In this document: positions 1 through 5,968 of the stretch, piece by piece
Layout of the letters: every line of letters begins with the position of its first letter
Numbering within the stretch: the first letter of the stretch is position 1
Assembly: GCA_009919365.1 (NCBI GenBank)
Contig: RGBZ01000019.1
Coordinates: 1 to 12,374 of the forward strand
Reading direction: 5' to 3'
DNA: 12,374 nucleotides
From: a bacterium
GTDB lineage: Bacteria; Chloroflexota; Limnocylindria; Limnocylindrales; Limnocylindraceae
The notes under the pieces: generated by a model
The model's input: the letters and a program-made list of their open reading frames with translations, nothing else
What the model was told of the DNA's origin: nothing
Database searches by the model: none
Translations under genes and position numbers: made by a program

Positions 1-486
1 GCGCTGATCAAAGCTGGCGAGGCGCACACCCTGCGTGTTGCCGGCATGGAGGCGCTCGACGTCGCCCGACTCGAGGCGGGTCTGATCATGGCTGGCGTCG
101 ACTACTTCTCCTCGCGAACGGCACATCATCCGAGCCAGGCGGTGTCGCCATACGAGATCGGCTTCGACCGACTCGTTGACCTCGACAAGCCGTCGTTCAT
201 TGGCAAGCGCGCCCTCATGGATGAGGTCGCCGCTGGCGGCCCCCCTGATCGGCTCGTAGGCCTCGAGCTCGACCTGAATGTGTTCGAGAACGCCTACCTC
301 GACCTTGGCTACCCGATTGAGCATCCGTTGCGCGCCTGGCGCGCCGCTCGCTCCAGGGGAATCCCCCACGCCGCACTGATGCGCTCGGCGGTCAACACTT
401 CTTTTGGCGTGCCATCCGCGGCAATCGTGCCGTTGGAGAGAAGGATCACGCGTGAGAATCCATCACGCACGATATCGAGCTCGTGA
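1..486 (+). CDS. GcvT-family aminomethyltransferase, partial (5' cut by window, 3' end broken)
   Basis: The open frame starts at base 1 with no start codon, so the gene begins upstream of the window. About the first 115 visible residues match the C-terminal half of GcvT / folate-dependent aminomethyltransferase proteins: the 'EALDVARLEAGL' helix, then 'YEIGFDRLVDLDKPSFIGKRAL', then 'RLVGLELD'. Family members transfer one-carbon units from glycine, dimethylglycine or similar substrates to tetrahydrofolate; the exact substrate cannot be told here. The family-like sequence stops after 'PLRAWRAA' (about base 345), where a 'IPV...G..VGY.TSGTWSP..' barrel would normally follow. The remaining roughly 45 codons to the TGA at 484-486 are only the antisense of the ATPase gene on the other strand. 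I infer that the C-terminal domain end was lost at a junction, real or an assembly error. Confidence is good for the family and low for the 3' end. Confidence 0.75.
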   Translation, partial: ALIKAGEAHTLRVAGMEALDVARLEAGLIMAGVDYFSSRTAHHPSQAVSPYEIGFDRLVDLDKPSFIGKRALMDEVAAGGPPDRLVGLELDLNVFENAYLDLGYPIEHPLRAWRAARSRGIPHAALMRSAVNTSFGVPSAAIVPLERRITRENPSRTISSS

Positions 487-1121
487 AAGATTGCCACGAT
501 GGTTCGTTTAGTTTTCATGATGGTTTCATCGCCGGCGAGACTGCTGAGCAAATCGGCGATCTCCATGCGGTGACGCAGGTCGAGGTGTGCCGTTGGCTCA
601 TCGAGCGCAAGGATCGGCGTCTCTTGCGCTAGGCCCATGGCGATGGCGGCCAACTGCCGTTCTCCGGCACTGAGGGTGCGCACATCACGGCGCTGAAGGT
701 GCGTTGCACCAACTCGCTCGATGGCGGCGTTGGCGCGCTCGCGATCGTGCTCGCTTGGTCCACCGGGGCCGCGGCCGTGTGGGATGCGACCGAGTGCAAC
801 GAGCTCTTCAACGCGCGTGGCGAATGGGAGTGCGATGTCGGAGCTCACCACGGCGATCGAGCGCGCGATTGTTTCGCGCGAGAGGTTCTGGATCGGCTCG
901 GTGCAGAGGATGACCTCGCCAGAGGTTGCGGAGACTGCGCCGCTCAGTGCGCGCATCAGCGTGGTCTTGCCGGCGCCATTCGGGCCAACAATGGCGACAC
1001 GCTCCCCTGGTCCGATGCTGAGGGAGACGTCCTGCAGGATGGTGGTGCTATCAAGGTCGACGCGCAGGTCGTGCGCGCCGAGCAGTTCGTACGGTGCGGT
1101 GTCGTTGATGTTGGCGCTCAT
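309..1121 (-). CDS. btuD: Corrinoid (vitamin B12) ABC transporter ATP-binding protein, BtuD-like, C-terminus altered
   Basis: A 270-residue ABC ATPase that would power corrinoid import at the inner face of the membrane. Visible motifs are Walker A GPNGAGKTT (residues 46-54), signature LSAGE (150-154, a variant of LSGGE), Walker B ILALDEP (170-176) and the switch His in HELD (213). The Q-loop position, normally 'VPQ' before 'ALPF', reads VSSD (91-95), so the usual Gln is Ser. The start ATG at 1121 overlaps the upstream permease stop as ATGA, a sign of translational coupling. The riboswitch ahead of the operon argues for B12 rather than haem or ferric siderophores, which use the same family. 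The last 15 or so residues, after 'AAWGIP', are the antisense of the neighbouring gcvT-like gene, so the natural tail seems to be missing. HmuV/FecE-type function cannot be excluded from this protein alone. Confidence 0.88.
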   Translation of the reverse strand: MSANINDTAPYELLGAHDLRVDLDSTTILQDVSLSIGPGERVAIVGPNGAGKTTLMRALSGAVSATSGEVILCTEPIQNLSRETIARSIAVVSSDIALPFATRVEELVALGRIPHGRGPGGPSEHDRERANAAIERVGATHLQRRDVRTLSAGERQLAAIAMGLAQETPILALDEPTAHLDLRHRMEIADLLSSLAGDETIMKTKRTIVAIFHELDIVRDGFSRVILLSNGTIAADGTPKEVLTAERISAAWGIPLERAARQARNGCSIG

Positions 1122-2134
1122 AGGGCGTACCCGGCACGAGCGCGATGCAGCAGCCAGAGCAGGAACGGTGCGCCGATCAGGGCGGTGATCACGCCAACCG
1201 GAACGCCAATCGTGCGAGCGACGGTGTCGGCGAGCAGTAGAAGAAGTGCTCCACCAATCGCCGAGAGGGGCAGCACGGCGCGAGGGTCGGAGCCAACGGC
1301 GAGGCGTGCAAGGTGCGGCACTACGAGACCAACAAAACCAACGAGGCCGGCGAGGGCAACGGCCGAGGCCGTGGCGAGCGTGGCAAGGGCAACGGCAATG
1401 CGGCGCTCGCGGCGCACATCGATGCCGAGATGCGTCGCACCCTCATCGCCGAGCAGGAAGGCGGCGAGGGCACGGCCGCGTCGAGCGAGGAGCAGCGTAG
1501 CGAGCGCGATCGGCACGGCGGCGGCGGCGAGGCGTGGCCAGGTGACACCGTCGAGTCCTCCAAGCAAGAAGCCGAAGATCGCGCGCAGATTCGCGCCACT
1601 CGCAAGCATCACCAGCGAGAGCGCTGCCGCAAGGAGTGAGGCGACCGCGTAGCCGACGAGCAACACGCTGGCGATGCGCTCTTCGCCGCTGCCGACTCCG
1701 GCGATGCGCCAGACCAGCGCCACCGAGGCGAGTGCACCAACGAATGCCGCGAGCTGTACGCCGCCGAGCTCCCAAGCGATACCGGTCAGCGGCAGAAGGA
1801 AGGCGATCGCTGCGCCGAGCGCTGCGCCGCTGCTGGTGCCGAGCACATACGGATCGGCGAGTGGGTTGCGCAGCAGCGACTGAAACGCGGCACCCGACGT
1901 TGCGAGCGCCGCACCCACCGCGATCGCGGCGAGGATCCGCGGCAGGCGAATCTCCATCACGATCGACGTTGCGCCAGCGCTGAGCTCGGCGCTCACAGGC
2001 AGGCCGAAGAGGCTCTTCCCAATGATTGCCAGCACATCAAGCGGCGCAATGTTCGCGACGCCGAAGCCGATCGCACCAATTGCAACGAGCGCGAGTGCCG
2101 CGAGCGAGAGGGGCGTGATCCGGCGTACTCCCAT
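1118..2134 (-). CDS. btuC: Corrinoid ABC transporter permease, BtuC/FecCD family
   Basis: A 338-residue, very hydrophobic protein with the many membrane segments (about ten by eye) expected of BtuC/FecCD permeases. The length is normal for the family. Diagnostic blocks are 'RLPRILAAIAVGAALA', 'GAAFQSLLRNPLADPYVLG' with 'TSSGAALGA', the ATPase-contacting loop near 'LLGDEGATHLGID', 'GLVGFVGLVVPHLAR', and the C-terminal 'GVPVGVITALIGAPFLLWLL'. It forms the homodimeric channel through which the binding protein delivers corrinoid. Its ATG (2132-2134) lies 2 bp after the btuF stop, and its TGA overlaps the ATPase ATG, so btuF-btuC-btuD are read as one operon. No strong Shine-Dalgarno precedes it, which fits coupled translation. 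Unlike its two partners it appears intact. Confidence 0.93.
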   Translation of the reverse strand: MGVRRITPLSLAALALVAIGAIGFGVANIAPLDVLAIIGKSLFGLPVSAELSAGATSIVMEIRLPRILAAIAVGAALATSGAAFQSLLRNPLADPYVLGTSSGAALGAAIAFLLPLTGIAWELGGVQLAAFVGALASVALVWRIAGVGSGEERIASVLLVGYAVASLLAAALSLVMLASGANLRAIFGFLLGGLDGVTWPRLAAAAVPIALATLLLARRGRALAAFLLGDEGATHLGIDVRRERRIAVALATLATASAVALAGLVGFVGLVVPHLARLAVGSDPRAVLPLSAIGGALLLLLADTVARTIGVPVGVITALIGAPFLLWLLHRARAGYAL

Positions 2135-2136
2135 CG

Positions 2137-2764
2137 CTATGGAAGGGTGATCGTTGGGTGTAACTGCGCGACGATGGCGCGGAACGCCTCGGCGATGCGT
2201 GGCCCTGGAATGGAGACGAGGTCACCATCGATTGGACGAATGGCGCCGCTCACCACGGCGGGGATCGTTCCCCATCCTGGCCGTGCCGCGACCGCCTCCG
2301 CGGTTACGCCGTAGGCGGCATCGCCGAGCAGGATCACCGCGGGGGCGGCCGTCATCGTCGGGGGTGAATCCAGAACCGCCAACGAAAACGAGATCGGGGT
2401 TGAGAGCAATGATCGCTTCAACGTTGGTGCCGGTGTAGTCCGCCACCTGCGGTCGCGTTGCGAGTGCTGACGGGAGACAGGTACATGCGGCAACGGCAAC
2501 AACGCGATCGCTCAGACCCCAGGCGGCCAGCGCCTCAACACTAGCGGGGGTGAGGGCGACGATGCGTTGCGGTTCACTTGCGATCGTGACCTCGATGCTC
2601 GCGTCATCGATGACGGTGCGCGGGAAGGGTTGATCGCTTGTGGGAATTGATGGGGCTGGTTCCAGCGAGTTGGTGACATCTCCGCCACAAGCGCCGGCAA
2701 CAAGTGCTGCGGCGAGCAGGAGTGTGGTGAACGAAAACTGGTGCGCGCGAACGAAAGCAGTCAT
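2137..2764 (-). pseudogene. btuF: BtuF-like corrinoid-binding lipoprotein gene with internal deletion and frameshift
   Basis: The start ATG (2762-2764) has a strong GGGAGGA ribosome site. The N-terminus is a lipoprotein signal with lipobox VAGAC (Cys26). Residues about 60-135 match the first lobe of class III periplasmic binding proteins, including 'PQRIVALTPASVEALAAWGL' and 'NVEAIIALNPDLVFVGGSGF'. From about 2355 that frame becomes nonsense and runs on to 2222. A second frame then carries the family's end, 'APAVILLGDAAYGVTAEAV' and 'PGPRIAEAFRAIVAQLHP', to the TAG at 2137. Joined, they give only about 209 residues, whereas family members are near 280-320, so roughly 100 residues of the middle (linker helix and start of lobe 2) are absent as well as the frame. 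The remnant could not bind ligand normally. It may instead be an assembly or consensus error in an intact gene. Confidence 0.82.
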
Positions 2765-2768
2765 TGCT

Positions 2769-2787
2769 TCCTCCCTTGCCTCGAGGG
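2769..2787 (-). promoter_or_regulatory. btuF ribosome-binding site with candidate sequestering hairpin
   Basis: Reading the minus strand, GGGAGGA (2775-2769) sits a few bases before the btuF ATG. It is a near-perfect Shine-Dalgarno site. A CCCT at 2787-2784 can pair with AGGG at 2776-2773 across a 7-nt loop and cover part of it. No U-run follows any stem in this leader, so control at translation initiation is more likely than termination. The hairpin is short (4 bp) and its regulatory role is inference. Confidence 0.45.
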
Positions 2788-2794
2788 CCTAAGC

Positions 2795-2930
2795 TTTTTA
2801 TGCCGCGTGTCCGGCGACCGGACTTATGGGAACCACTCCCAATAACCGTTGCGGGACAGTGCTGGAATCTCACCAGCTTCGCGTCCACGCGGCGTTGCTG
2901 CGGGGACTTTATCACCTACCTATTGGCTAT
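2795..2930 (-). promoter_or_regulatory. Cobalamin (vitamin B12) riboswitch
   Basis: The minus-strand leader of btuF contains the highly conserved cobalamin-riboswitch core: 'GCTGGTGAGATTCCAGC', followed by 'ACTGTCCCGCAACGGT'. The first forms a stem closed by CTGG/CCAG with the GGTGAGATT loop. The upstream GGAC can pair with the GTCC of 'TGTCCCGC'. Further 3' lies 'AAGTCCGGTCGCCGGAC', where GTCCGG-TCG-CCGGAC (2823-2809) is a perfect 6-bp hairpin in the position of the conserved kissing-loop partner. GCCGCGT (2893-2887) and ACGCGGC (2808-2802) are also exactly complementary and could close a long-range helix. In this class, adenosyl- or methylcobalamin binding turns off downstream expression, so importer genes are expressed under B12 limitation. 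The outer limits are approximate, since the P1 strands are not certain by eye. Confidence 0.93.
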
Positions 2931-3004
2931 GCAGACGCGGCCGATACGCGCCTGATGCGAGAGTGCGCCTCTGCCCTCGCCCCCGCTCGAAATCTGGAGG
3001 GAGC

Positions 3005-3733
3005 ATGGTCGGAGCAGTTCTCCTCGCCGCAGCAATCACCCTCGCACCACCCGCCGAGAGCGCCGCAGTCTTCGCCAATCGCACCGCCTTCGCTGAAGCA
3101 TGCACCGGCACAACGAACACCTTTCCCGATCGCCTTGCGCGCGAGGCGCGCACCGCACTTTCAACACTCGGCTGGGAGGTTGGTGGAGCGGTTGGGCCAA
3201 CCTTCACGCGCCGCGCCGCGGCTGCCGGCGCATCATCGGCCGCCTTCTATGTGCACAGCCATGGCGACCTCTACTGGGATACCAAGAGCGACAGCCGTGC
3301 CGGTGGCTTTCGCGCCGATGGCGGGCTCTGCCTCGGTGCGCCGATCGTGCTGCCCTCCGAGATCGCTGCGATGCGCCGCGGCACACCTGCCGCTTCGCTC
3401 GTCTACATCTCGAGCTGCCACAACGGCGAGCGGGCGTCGCGCCTCCCTGGCGCATTTGGCATCGCCCAGCTCAAGGCCCAGGGCGCGAACGAGCCCAACA
3501 GCTTCTACGTGAGTTATATCGGTACGGCGTGGCAGGGTGCCGCACTGCGCTTTGAACGCGCCTTCTGGCGTGCTCTTCTTGATGGCGCGACAGCGGGGGC
3601 TGCGTTTGATCGTGCACTCCTAAGTGCCTACAACCCAGCGCACCTAACCCCAGAGTGGTGGGGTGGCTACGGACATCTGCCGCACGCGCCGTCTGCAGAT
3701 CTCCCCGATCTTGGAGGGCGACGCAATGTATAG
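3005..3733 (+). CDS. Putative secreted caspase-like (clan CD) cysteine peptidase
   Basis: A 242-residue protein. I choose the ATG at 3005 because GGAGGGAG lies just upstream and the next residues form a signal peptide (hydrophobic 'VLLAAAITLA', likely cleavage near 'AESAA' or 'AVFA'). An in-frame ATG at 2849 would run through the riboswitch and lacks a ribosome site. After strand 'SAAFYV' comes HSHGD (His84, His86, Gly87), and after strand 'SLVYI' comes SSCHNG (Cys138). A hydrophobic strand ending in H-G, and a second about 50 residues later ending in small-small-Cys, is the pattern of clan CD peptidases (caspases, gingipains, clostripain, CHAT). The order and spacing fit. 'FERAFWRALLDGATAGAAFDRALLSAYN' resembles the C-terminal helix seen in CHAT/C25 domains. 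It is co-transcribed with the following lipoprotein gene (8-bp overlap). I recognise no named family, and activity is inferred from motifs only. Confidence 0.68.
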   Translation: MVGAVLLAAAITLAPPAESAAVFANRTAFAEACTGTTNTFPDRLAREARTALSTLGWEVGGAVGPTFTRRAAAAGASSAAFYVHSHGDLYWDTKSDSRAGGFRADGGLCLGAPIVLPSEIAAMRRGTPAASLVYISSCHNGERASRLPGAFGIAQLKAQGANEPNSFYVSYIGTAWQGAALRFERAFWRALLDGATAGAAFDRALLSAYNPAHLTPEWWGGYGHLPHAPSADLPDLGGRRNV

Positions 3734-4544
3734 AAATCGATGGGCACTCGCCCTTCTTGTTGGCCTCGTTGCTGCCTGCGGTGCACCGAGTACAGCGATT
3801 GCGCCGAGCCGTGCACCTCTCGCTGATGGTGCTGGGCTGAACGTTCGGTCGATTACCACCATCGCCGCACAGCTCCTGACGCCAATGGAGTTGCGCAGCC
3901 TCGTGGCTCGACCTTTCACGTTGGTGCGCAGTGAGAGTGGCGAGCAGCGTGTTCGCCAGGTTCTTGTTGGTGTGGACGGCGTTGAGGCCGTACGCGTGGA
4001 GAGCGCACTCGACGGGTCGTTGCGCTTGATTGCGAAGAGTGGCCTGGCGTTAGAGGACGCGGGGCTGAGTGAGAGCGCGGCAATTGCGCGAGCGCTGCGT
4101 CAGCTGATGCGGCTAGGCCTCCAGATCCCAGGGGGTGGCCCTGAGGTGCGAAGTACCGCCGGGCGCACCCTTGTGATCTGGGCTCGCGAAGTGCGCGGCG
4201 TGCCCGTGCCCAGTGACGGCATACGTGTGGTGCTAAACGGTGACGGTGATCTCGTTGGACTGGCGATTGAGGAGTCGCCCCTTGGCACGCCGCCCGCGCG
4301 CCTGGTGCGCAGTGATGCAGCGCTGCGCGCCGCTGCAGCGCTCTTGCCGAGCGGCGTGATCGTTGATGAAACGCCCGAGTTGGCCTGGGTGCTCCCTACC
4401 GAAGGGACTGGTGAGCCGTTGGCTCAGCGCGTGCTGCGCCGACTCGCCTGGTGCGTTCGTGGGGTGCTGCGCGACGGTGCAGCGTTTGAGCTGCAGCTCG
4501 ATGCAGGGAACCTCGCGCTGCTCGGGTGGGATGGGGCGCCGTAG
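3726..4544 (+). CDS. Lipoprotein with M4-propeptide-like FTP/PepSY domains, no peptidase domain
   Basis: A 272-residue predicted lipoprotein. The ATG at 3726 is chosen because GGAGGG precedes it and a lipoprotein signal follows directly: 'MYRNRW', a hydrophobic core, then lipobox VAAC with Cys18. The ATG lies inside the last codons of the upstream gene (8-bp overlap), indicating coupled translation. Residues about 146-183, with 'LVIWAREVRGVPVPSDGIRV' and then 'NGDGDLVGL', resemble the FTP domain of thermolysin-type propeptides ('qQ.y.GvPV.g..v.v.ld..G.v'). Residues about 190-268 look like a following PepSY domain, ending in 'LAWCVRGVLRDG', then 'FELQLDAGNLALLGWDG'. In M4 peptidases this segment folds and inhibits the enzyme, but no HEXXH domain follows here. 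I infer a membrane-anchored inhibitor or chaperone, perhaps for the peptidase-like partner. Domain recognition is by eye and moderate. Confidence 0.6.
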   Translation: MYRNRWALALLVGLVAACGAPSTAIAPSRAPLADGAGLNVRSITTIAAQLLTPMELRSLVARPFTLVRSESGEQRVRQVLVGVDGVEAVRVESALDGSLRLIAKSGLALEDAGLSESAAIARALRQLMRLGLQIPGGGPEVRSTAGRTLVIWAREVRGVPVPSDGIRVVLNGDGDLVGLAIEESPLGTPPARLVRSDAALRAAAALLPSGVIVDETPELAWVLPTEGTGEPLAQRVLRRLAWCVRGVLRDGAAFELQLDAGNLALLGWDGAP

Positions 4545-4548
4545 CGCC
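4535..4548. terminator. Weak inverted repeat between convergent genes
   Basis: GGCGC (4535-4539) and GCGCC (4544-4548) form a 5-bp stem with loop CGTA, which contains most of the lipoprotein gene's stop codon. It lies in the 8-bp gap between the convergent stops at 4544 and 4553. No T-run follows on either strand, so an intrinsic terminator is doubtful. I record it because this is the only structure at this convergent junction. Confidence 0.2.
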
Positions 4549-4552
4549 GGGG

Positions 4553-5966
4553 TTAACCGCGCGCGAGTCGCTCGCCGATCACCAGGAGTTCGTCGCGCAG
4601 CTCTGCAGAGGTCGCCTCGGCGTAGACGCGCACGAGTGGCCTTCACGCCGTCCTTGGTGGTGAGTGGCACGGCGCGCACCGCGTGACTGCCGATGCTGCT
4701 CGGCGGGTTGCCAACGAGTTCGGTGGCGAGGCGTTCCTTCACCGCCGGGTACGCGGCCCGATCAATGTGCACGTCAACGCGCAGGTAGTACGAGGCGCCG
4801 GCGATGGAGGCGACGTGTTCCATGACTGAGCTCATCGTTGGGCGCCCCAAGGCGCGTTCGCGAATCAGCAGGTCAAGTAGGAGCAGGTCGGCGAAAATGC
4901 CATCGCGTTCGGGGAGGTGCATCTTGAAGCCGTAGCCGCCCGACTCTTCGCCACCCATCGATGCGCCTGTCTCAATCATCTTTGGGCCGACGTACTTAAA
5001 GCCGACCGGCGTCTCGTGCACGGTGACGTTGTACCGCTCACCGAGCCGCTCGCCCATGGAGCTCTCGTTGACCGTCTTCACGATTGGGCTGAGATCTTTC
5101 TTGTGTTCGAGCATGTAGTACGCCAGCAGGCCGAAGACCTGCAGCTGATGCAAGAAGACACCACGCTCATCTACAGCGCCAGCGCGGTCGGCATCGCCGT
5201 CGAGGAGCATTCCCATGTCGTACCCGCCGTCCGCCATGCGCGCGAGCACTGGGTCAATGTGCGGTCGAATCGGCTCAGGGTTCACGCCACCGAACCAGGG
5301 GTTGCGCTCGCTACGCATCTCGTCAACCACGATGTTGCCGCCCGCAAGCAGTTGACCGATCCAGCCGGCGCCTGCGCCGTAGACCGGGTCGACCAGGATG
5401 CGCATCTTCTGGGCGGCGATCGCCTTCAGGTCGAGGTTGCGCTCAACGAACTTCTTGTAGCCTGGGTACGGGTCGTAGCGTTCGACCATCCCCGCCGCCT
5501 CGGCGTCGGCGAATGGTCGCCCCACGATCTCAGGTCCGCGGGTGCTCGCCACATGCGCCTCGATGCGCTTCAACAGGTCGGGCCCAGCGGCGGCGCCCGT
5601 CGGCGACTTCACCTTGAAGCCGTTATCCATCCAGGGGTTGTGGCTGGCGGTAATGACGATACCCATCGCCGCGCCGCGCATCACGACTTCATATGAGGCC
5701 ATCTGCGTCGGTACATCGGTGCGCGAGTAGGCAACGGGGATGCCGTGCGCGAGGAGGATCTCAGCGGCAGCAATCGCAAACTCTTCTGAGCCGAAGCGGC
5801 GGTCGTAGGCGATGACGACGCTCTTGGCGGTCGTGCCATCTTCTTCTACGACGCGTGCGACCCCTTCGGCGAGTCGGCGCACATTCTCGAAGGTGAACTC
5901 GTCGCCAATTTTGGCGCGCCAACCGTCGGTGCCGAAGAGGATCTTCGTTGGTTCGCCGACGCCCAT
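4553..5966 (-). pseudogene. Phosphomannomutase/phosphoglucomutase family gene, frameshifted with loss of RPSGTEP motif
   Basis: This alpha-D-phosphohexomutase would interconvert mannose-6-P and mannose-1-P (or the glucose forms), feeding the guanylyltransferase encoded 2 bp upstream. Clear motifs: 'LFGTDGWRA' near the start, catalytic phosphoserine loop TASHNP (Ser108), metal site DGDADR (256-261) and sugar-binding loop GGEESGG (338-344). The ATG at 5966 follows an AGGGAG ribosome site. The normal frame holds to 'LTTKDGVK' (Lys442, base 4641). The true tail 'LVRVYAEATSAELRDELL' then resumes in another frame from base 4636, ending at TAA 4553-4555. Between them the usual 'f.l.dGsW...RPSGTEP' (about 17 residues, the phosphate-binding loop of domain 4) is missing. 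Left uncorrected, the original frame reads on to 4233, antisense to the lipoprotein gene. Either a dead enzyme or a local sequence error. Substrate choice rests on the manC neighbour. Confidence 0.85.
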
Positions 5967-5968
5967 CC

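Noticed and set aside
699..1652. Plus-strand 317-codon open frame
   Set aside because: It is antisense to the clear btuD and btuC genes, is arginine/alanine-rich low-complexity translation, and shows no domain. It is a shadow of GC-rich coding on the other strand.
2849..3004. Longer upstream start for the peptidase-like gene
   Set aside because: The extra 52 codons translate the riboswitch region, have no ribosome site and would hide the signal peptide that starts at 3005.
2935..3004. Promoters for the divergent importer and peptidase operons
   Set aside because: Both must lie in or near this short stretch, but no hexamer pair with good spacing stands out on either strand.
3663..3725. Upstream start for the lipoprotein gene
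   Set aside because: The 21 extra residues would bury the lipobox signal. The ATG at 3726 has GGAGGG upstream and an immediate signal sequence.
4233..4552. Extended C-terminus of the mutase in its uncorrected frame
   Set aside because: This stretch is antisense to the lipoprotein gene, and the genuine family tail is visible in another frame ending at 4553.
4917..5696. Plus-strand 259-codon open frame
   Set aside because: It lies fully antisense to the conserved core of the mutase gene, has no ribosome site and no recognisable family.
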